64,000 nucleotides of DNA from Planctomycetota bacterium (lineage in GTDB: Bacteria; Planctomycetota; UBA8742; UBA2392): positions 62,001-126,000 of the forward strand of contig JAGQRH010000002.1 of the NCBI GenBank assembly GCA_020425605.1, written 5' to 3'. This document shows, piece after piece, positions 60,399-64,000 of this stretch (the first letter of the stretch is position 1; each line of letters begins with the position of its first letter). A model generated the notes under the pieces. It saw only the letters and a list, made by a program, of their open reading frames with translations. It was not told the DNA's origin and searched no databases. A program made the translations under genes and the position numbers.

Positions 60399-61211
60399 CT
60401 ACTGCATCGCCTTCAAGGCCGCGTCGACTTCGTCGTGAAGCGAGGCGATGCCTCGAACCACAACGTTGTGCTGCCCGACTGCGACGGTGAAAGTGGGCGG
60501 ATTCATGCGGCGATCCTGAAACAACTCGCGCAGGCCCTTCACGGCGGCGTCAAGTTCGATCGCGGCCGGCACGACGTGACTGCGGATATCCGGCTTCATC
60601 TCGGCGTCGATCTCGCGGCAGGTGGCGCAAATCTCTTTCACTCGATCGGCCCGGTCGCAGATGAGTAGCGTGTTCGCGCCGGACATCGGATTGAGCACGC
60701 CGCCCTGGCGGGTGGTCATATTCTGCAGCGCGCCGCGCAACGCGTTGGCTTCGGCGAACTCGGCCTGGAAGCGGACGGTGATCCACTGCCAGTCCGGGAT
60801 CGACTCCAGTTGCTCTTCCGTGACGACGGATGCCATGGTGACGGCCTCGGCGGCCGGGATGATTTTCATTTGTGACCCGCCCGTGGTCATCATGCAGAGG
60901 CGGTAGTCGGCCAACGCGTTCGAGACGAACATGTCGATCTGTTCGCCGGTGAGCGTCGTGCCTTCGGCCGTGTGGTAGCTGATGTCGCCCTGCATCTTTC
61001 TTTCGTCAACAATCACTGTGACGTCGCGGCAGCTGCCGTACAGCCCGAGAAGATCGTTGATGCGGATGCTGCCGCTTGCGGGGAGCGTCCAGGTCCAGGC
61101 GCCGTCGGCGTCCTTGGTGGCGGCAATCGAATTCTTGCCGGCCGCAGGCTGCGCGGAAACGAAAGTCAGAGCAATCAGCACAGCAAGTGATGCAGCAACG
61201 AGGCGTGTCAT
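60399..61211 (-). CDS. Secretin N-domain-like periplasmic protein (270 aa), paralogue
   Basis: Signal peptide MTRLVAASLAVLIALTFVSA. The same three-part plan as the 59433 protein: IRINDLLGLYGSCRDVTVIV (N0-like), WITVRFQAEFAEANALRGAL with TLLICDRADRVKEICATCRE (N1-like) and FTVAVGQHNVVVRGIASLHD (N2-like), and no secretin channel. Start at 61211, with GGAGG 6 bases upstream; the open frame to 61361 is discarded. Same strand as the next gene and likely an operon with it. Confidence 0.7.
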   Translation of the reverse strand: MTRLVAASLAVLIALTFVSAQPAAGKNSIAATKDADGAWTWTLPASGSIRINDLLGLYGSCRDVTVIVDERKMQGDISYHTAEGTTLTGEQIDMFVSNALADYRLCMMTTGGSQMKIIPAAEAVTMASVVTEEQLESIPDWQWITVRFQAEFAEANALRGALQNMTTRQGGVLNPMSGANTLLICDRADRVKEICATCREIDAEMKPDIRSHVVPAAIELDAAVKGLRELFQDRRMNPPTFTVAVGQHNVVVRGIASLHDEVDAALKAMQ

Positions 61212-61527
61212 GGGGACCTCCGGTAGGAAACTTAGGTGTTGCAGGCGCATGCTTGGAACGCGTGTCGCGATTGGCCCGTTGGCAAAAACGCATTCCGCGA
61301 ATCGGTGACAAGCAGAAGCGTGCAGTTGCGGAGCGCAATGAATTGAAGCGCGCCACGCCACAATGCGCCCGCGACCGCACGTCTCAGGCGGACTTGCGCC
61401 TTCGGTTGTGCGGAGCCCGGTTCGAAAAGTAATTCCGGTTTTTCATCACGAATTCGGGAGGAAATGCATTCGCTCGGCCGGGATTTGTGAGGGCGGGCTT
61501 CTCTCGCCCAACTCACGGAGTACTGCA
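61212..61527. other. 316-base divergent intergenic region
   Basis: Between the secretin-like gene (minus) and the 173-aa gene (plus). I see no convincing promoter pair. It contains a weak hairpin GGGCG/CGCCC (61491-61509) just before the downstream start. A GGGAGGAAATG near 61455-61466 could begin an 8-codon frame, but the SD is too close, so I do not call a leader peptide. Confidence 0.4.
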
Positions 61528-62049
61528 ATGTCAGAAGAAACCAAACCGATCCCGAATCACGGCGAGGACGGCGTAAGCCCCGACCTGCGCATGTCCGCTC
61601 AGGGCATCACAGCAAACCCGGAGCGTGTAACGGACGAACACATGCGATGGATGTTCGACAACGCCTGCCAGCTGCTCGACCAGGTCACGCGCATCGTTTC
61701 CGGCGTGCTCGACACGGTCAGCATCGGTGACATCCGCAGCGTCTGCGCCGACGAGTTCCCGGTGGTCCGCGGCGCGATCACGCCCGACGGCGAACGAGCC
61801 TCGCGCGAAGTTGCCGAAGCCAAGCGGGACCACCGCAAAGAACCGCGCGGGCGCGTTCACCCGTTGCTGGTTCTCATCAAACTCGGCGTGCAGGCCGCGC
61901 GGCTGCTGAAGCAGATCGGCAGCGGCACGCATCCGCACGCCGCCAACGCCATGACGCTGGCCGAGAGAATGGAGGCCGAGGCACAGCGCGCGTACGTCGA
62001 GCTGGAGAAGGCGGACAAGAAGTTCAGCGCCGCGCTCGCCGGCGGATAG
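61528..62049 (+). CDS. Unrecognised soluble protein (173 aa)
   Basis: A charged cytoplasmic protein, helical throughout (DEHMRWMFDNACQLLDQVTR, RVHPLLVLIKLGVQAARLLK). It has two helical halves joined by a short basic segment (EAKRDHRKEPRGR). No signal peptide, no motif I can name. ATG chosen because GGAG lies 7 bases upstream; an in-frame Met at 61363 lacks one. Downstream spacer has a terminator. Confidence 0.65.
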   Translation: MSEETKPIPNHGEDGVSPDLRMSAQGITANPERVTDEHMRWMFDNACQLLDQVTRIVSGVLDTVSIGDIRSVCADEFPVVRGAITPDGERASREVAEAKRDHRKEPRGRVHPLLVLIKLGVQAARLLKQIGSGTHPHAANAMTLAERMEAEAQRAYVELEKADKKFSAALAGG

Positions 62050-62198
62050 CGCCCCGCACGACAGGGCCGAGGGCAACTCGCCAGTCCACGCAACACATCG
62101 CCGCACTTTCGCGCGGCGCGGATCGTCATTTAACGAATGCCGCCGGCCGCCCATTTCTGGCGGGCCAGGCGCGACAATCCATGCGATTCGGCCGGGGA

Positions 62199-62233
62199 TT
62201 CAAACAAGAACCCGGGCAAGAACGCCCGGGTTC
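62199..62233 (-). terminator. Terminator of the 98-aa gene (also works in reverse)
   Basis: GAACCCGGGC (62208-62217), loop aagaac, GCCCGGGTTC (62224-62233). On the minus strand it is followed by TTGTTTG, 35 bases after the stop at 62268. It may also stop transcripts from the plus-strand 173-aa gene. Confidence 0.75.
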
Positions 62234-62267
62234 GGAATTCACTGCGTGACTGCATTCACTTTGAGAG

Positions 62268-62564
62268 TTAGCGCTTGGCCGCGAGAGCGACTACCTGCTG
62301 CAGGCGCTTGAGTGGGTCGGCGTCCGGCTTGGCCTCCGGGGCGAACGTGTTGGCCCACTTGAACGCGTGGTCGGCCATGACCTGTGCCATCTGGTCGGCC
62401 GGAAGCATGCGGAAGACGGCGGTGCTGACAGCCTCGTTGGGATCGTCGTTGACCGCTTCTGGCGTTTCGTACCACTGCTCTCCGAGCTGCATGAGGGTTT
62501 TGCACTCGGGCATGCCGTGGTCTTTGACCAGCTTCTGGTAAAGTTTGGCGGCTTCGTTTGCCAT
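62268..62564 (-). CDS. Unrecognised 98-aa protein
   Basis: A small helical cytoplasmic protein (ANEAAKLYQKLVKDHGMPEC, LGEQWYETPEAVNDDPNEAV). The helix pairs recall TPR or short repeat proteins, without a full repeat. No signal peptide. Its start (62564) is divergent from the ECF sigma gene, whose promoter lies in the 130-base gap. Function unknown. Confidence 0.6.
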   Translation of the reverse strand: MANEAAKLYQKLVKDHGMPECKTLMQLGEQWYETPEAVNDDPNEAVSTAVFRMLPADQMAQVMADHAFKWANTFAPEAKPDADPLKRLQQVVALAAKR

Positions 62565-62645
62565 GGCCCGATGGTATGCGGAAGCGGCGCCGCGTTCCAG
62601 CGATAACGCGGTCTGTCATGCTTAGGGAAAAAAGTGCCTCGGGCG

Positions 62646-62672
62646 GGAACCATTGGCGTAGTGGACGGGTCT
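62646..62672 (+). promoter_or_regulatory. Candidate ECF-type promoter of the sigma gene
   Basis: GGAACCA (62646-62652), 17 bases, TCT (62670-62672), the RpoE/ECF pattern of GGAAC plus a short TCT -10, 23 bases before the ATG at 62695. It would allow the ECF factor to activate its own gene. Confidence 0.4.
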
Positions 62673-62694
62673 CTTTCACGGATTTGGAACACGG

Positions 62695-63225
62695 ATGGCG
62701 GGGCAGGGCCCTATCAATGAGCAAGCCGGGTCCGCTCAAACGTCGCCTGACGATGAGTTTGGGGCGTTGTTTGACCGCTATCACGAAGCAGTGTTCCGCC
62801 AGATCGTGCTGATTCTGGGGCGCGATCGGTCCGCTGCGGATGATGTCGCCCAGGAAACCTGGCTTCGCATCCACCGTAGCTTGAAAACGTTCGAGGGACG
62901 CTCGGGTTTCTACGCTTGGGCCTGCCGCATTGCCTCCAATGAGGCCAAACGCTGGTGGGGCCGAAACAAGAAGCCGGCCGTCCTGGGGGCTGAGCCCAGT
63001 GTCGACCCGCGCGAAGGACATGAGCGCGACGACCTGGTGCACGAAGCCCTGCGGCAGGTTCCGGAAGAGTTCCGGCAACCGCTGCTGCTGGACCTGTGGG
63101 AAGGCTTCAGCGTCGCCGAAATCGGGCGCGCGCTGGACCTGCCGGAAGGAACCGTGAAGTCACGGCTGCACAGGGCCCGCGAAAAGTTCAAACAGGCCTG
63201 GCTTGAGCTGGGCGGTGAAGAGTGA
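62695..63225 (+). CDS. ECF-type RNA polymerase sigma factor
   Basis: 176 residues, the size of an ECF factor. Region 2: FGALFDRYHEAVFRQIVLIL, DDVAQETWLRIHRSLKTFEG and FYAWACRIASNEAKRWW. Region 4: LVHEALRQVPEEFRQPLLLD and SVAEIGRALDLPEGTVKSRL, with the helix-turn-helix. ECF factors respond to envelope stress through an anti-sigma partner. The gene ends in TGATG with the next start, the usual overlap with an anti-sigma gene. The N-terminal 20 residues are polar and probably disordered. Confidence 0.95.
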   Translation: MAGQGPINEQAGSAQTSPDDEFGALFDRYHEAVFRQIVLILGRDRSAADDVAQETWLRIHRSLKTFEGRSGFYAWACRIASNEAKRWWGRNKKPAVLGAEPSVDPREGHERDDLVHEALRQVPEEFRQPLLLDLWEGFSVAEIGRALDLPEGTVKSRLHRAREKFKQAWLELGGEE

Positions 63226-64000
63226 TGACGAACGACTTCGACAACTTGATTCGCAGTGCCCGCCCGGAAGTTCCGGCGGCGGCGCGCGAAAGGGTGCTGG
63301 ACTATGTAGGGGCGCACGGTGCGGTCGCCTCTGCGCCGGCGCCCTTTCGCCTGCTGCTGCGCGTGGCGGCGCTGGTGATGCTGGCCTTGCTGGCCGGCGT
63401 TGCTGCGGCCCTGGTCGCGACGCCCTCCCATCAGCCGGCCACGTCGGCGCAACTGCCCGACATCGGCCCCCTTGCGGAGCGTGTAGCGGCACTCGAGTCC
63501 GACCTGCCCGTGGCCGAGCTGAATGCAATCGCGGATCGCATTGACGCGCTGGAAGTACGACACAGCACCTCTTTCGAAGAAGCCGTCAGCCGCGTGATCG
63601 AGGCCCGCGAAGTTGAGCAGGCCGCCATCTGGCGCGAGCGCCACATTGAGCACGTCCGCGAGCACTTCGCCGAAGAGCGCGAGGCCACCATCGAGCGCAT
63701 GCGCGATGAGCTCGGCCTGACCGCTGAGCAGGAGGAGCAGGTCCGCGAAGTACTGGAAGAAACGGGCAAGCAGGCAGAGTCGCTGATCGGCGACTTCTAC
63801 ACCCACGGGCATCACCACGACCGGCGCGTCGGCGACAAGTTCGCCCAGCTGGCCGCAGAGACCGACAAGAAACTTGAAGAGCTGCTGAACCGGCAGCAGC
63901 GCGAAAAGCTGCAGCCCGAAGGCGGCATCGTCAGCGCAGCACCGGAAGATTGGGCGCCGAGCAGTGAATTCCGTGATGGCACGGATCTCGACGTCTGGAC
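63225..64000 (+). CDS. Probable anti-sigma or stress-sensor membrane protein (partial at the window end)
   Basis: Starts with ATG at 63225, overlapping the sigma stop (TGATG), and is still open at base 64000, so the 3' end is missing. About 258 residues are visible: a short cytoplasmic start (MTNDFDNLIRSARPEVPAAA), one membrane helix near 46-65 (LLLRVAALVMLALLAGVAAA), and a periplasmic helical part. That part contains the LTxxQ-type motif LTAEQEEQVREVLEETG, as in CpxP/ZraP/Spy proteins and heavy-metal sensors, plus HGHHHDRR, a possible metal-binding cluster. No zinc-binding anti-sigma motif (HxxxCxxC) is seen, so the anti-sigma role rests on gene order. Confidence 0.7.
   Translation, partial: MTNDFDNLIRSARPEVPAAARERVLDYVGAHGAVASAPAPFRLLLRVAALVMLALLAGVAAALVATPSHQPATSAQLPDIGPLAERVAALESDLPVAELNAIADRIDALEVRHSTSFEEAVSRVIEAREVEQAAIWRERHIEHVREHFAEEREATIERMRDELGLTAEQEEQVREVLEETGKQAESLIGDFYTHGHHHDRRVGDKFAQLAAETDKKLEELLNRQQREKLQPEGGIVSAAPEDWAPSSEFRDGTDLDVW

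Noticed and set aside
61450..61490. Short leader peptide frame after GGGAGGAA
   Set aside because: The SD is only two bases from the ATG and the frame has eight codons without a regulatory pattern.

Overview
The window looks like chromosomal DNA of a bacterium from the PVC superphylum, most likely a planctomycete-type lineage. The best evidence is a 51-residue protein at 25698-25853 that reads like the 'small basic protein' I know only from Planctomycetes, Verrucomicrobia and Chlamydiae. Supporting evidence is a GC-rich genome (about 60 percent by eye), a Gram-negative style envelope (many lipoproteins, AsmA-like and beta-barrel-like proteins) and many family-less secreted proteins. I see no rRNA, tRNA, CRISPR array, insertion sequence or phage gene.

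Layout. 1-5 kb: end of an unrecognised gene, ligA, a small gene with a candidate FliA/WhiG-class promoter, a class II glutamine amidotransferase, and two sigma-related genes (a region-2-only sigma-like protein and a full FliA/WhiG-like sigma factor). 6-14 kb: a barrel-like protein, a giant AsmA-like protein, rsmD, rlmN and DUF58. 13.7-25 kb: argG, lipoproteins, an M50 protease, moaE, recG, a glycosyltransferase, TerC and a LysM protein. 25-28 kb: small basic protein, aminotransferase and an MsrB-MsrA lipoprotein. 28.4-36.3 kb, minus strand: a partial division/cell-wall cluster in the order ftsW-murG-murC-murB-(92 aa)-(PilZ-like)-ddl-ftsQ-like, with hairpins in several spacers. 36.5-43 kb: LTD lipoprotein, a structured non-coding stretch, a pseudopilin, and two large secreted repeat proteins, one preceded by a 12-base homopolymer. 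43-52 kb: bioA, secreted proteins, a 900-residue coiled-coil protein paired with a group-2 type sigma factor, and rodA. 52.8-61 kb, minus strand: a vWA/TPR operon and two proteins resembling secretin N-domains without a secretin channel. 61.5-64 kb: small hypotheticals and an ECF sigma factor with a probable partner that runs off the window.

The strongest unusual signal is a pair of identical bipartite promoter-like elements, GCTAAAG-N17-CCGATAG, upstream of the 85-aa gene and upstream of ddl-ftsQ. They resemble FliA/WhiG promoters, and a FliA/WhiG-like sigma factor with a truncated relative lies in the same window. This suggests, without proving it, that an alternative sigma factor drives part of the division cluster, which also contains a PilZ-like (c-di-GMP type) protein.

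All family names come from motif recognition by eye; no database search was run.
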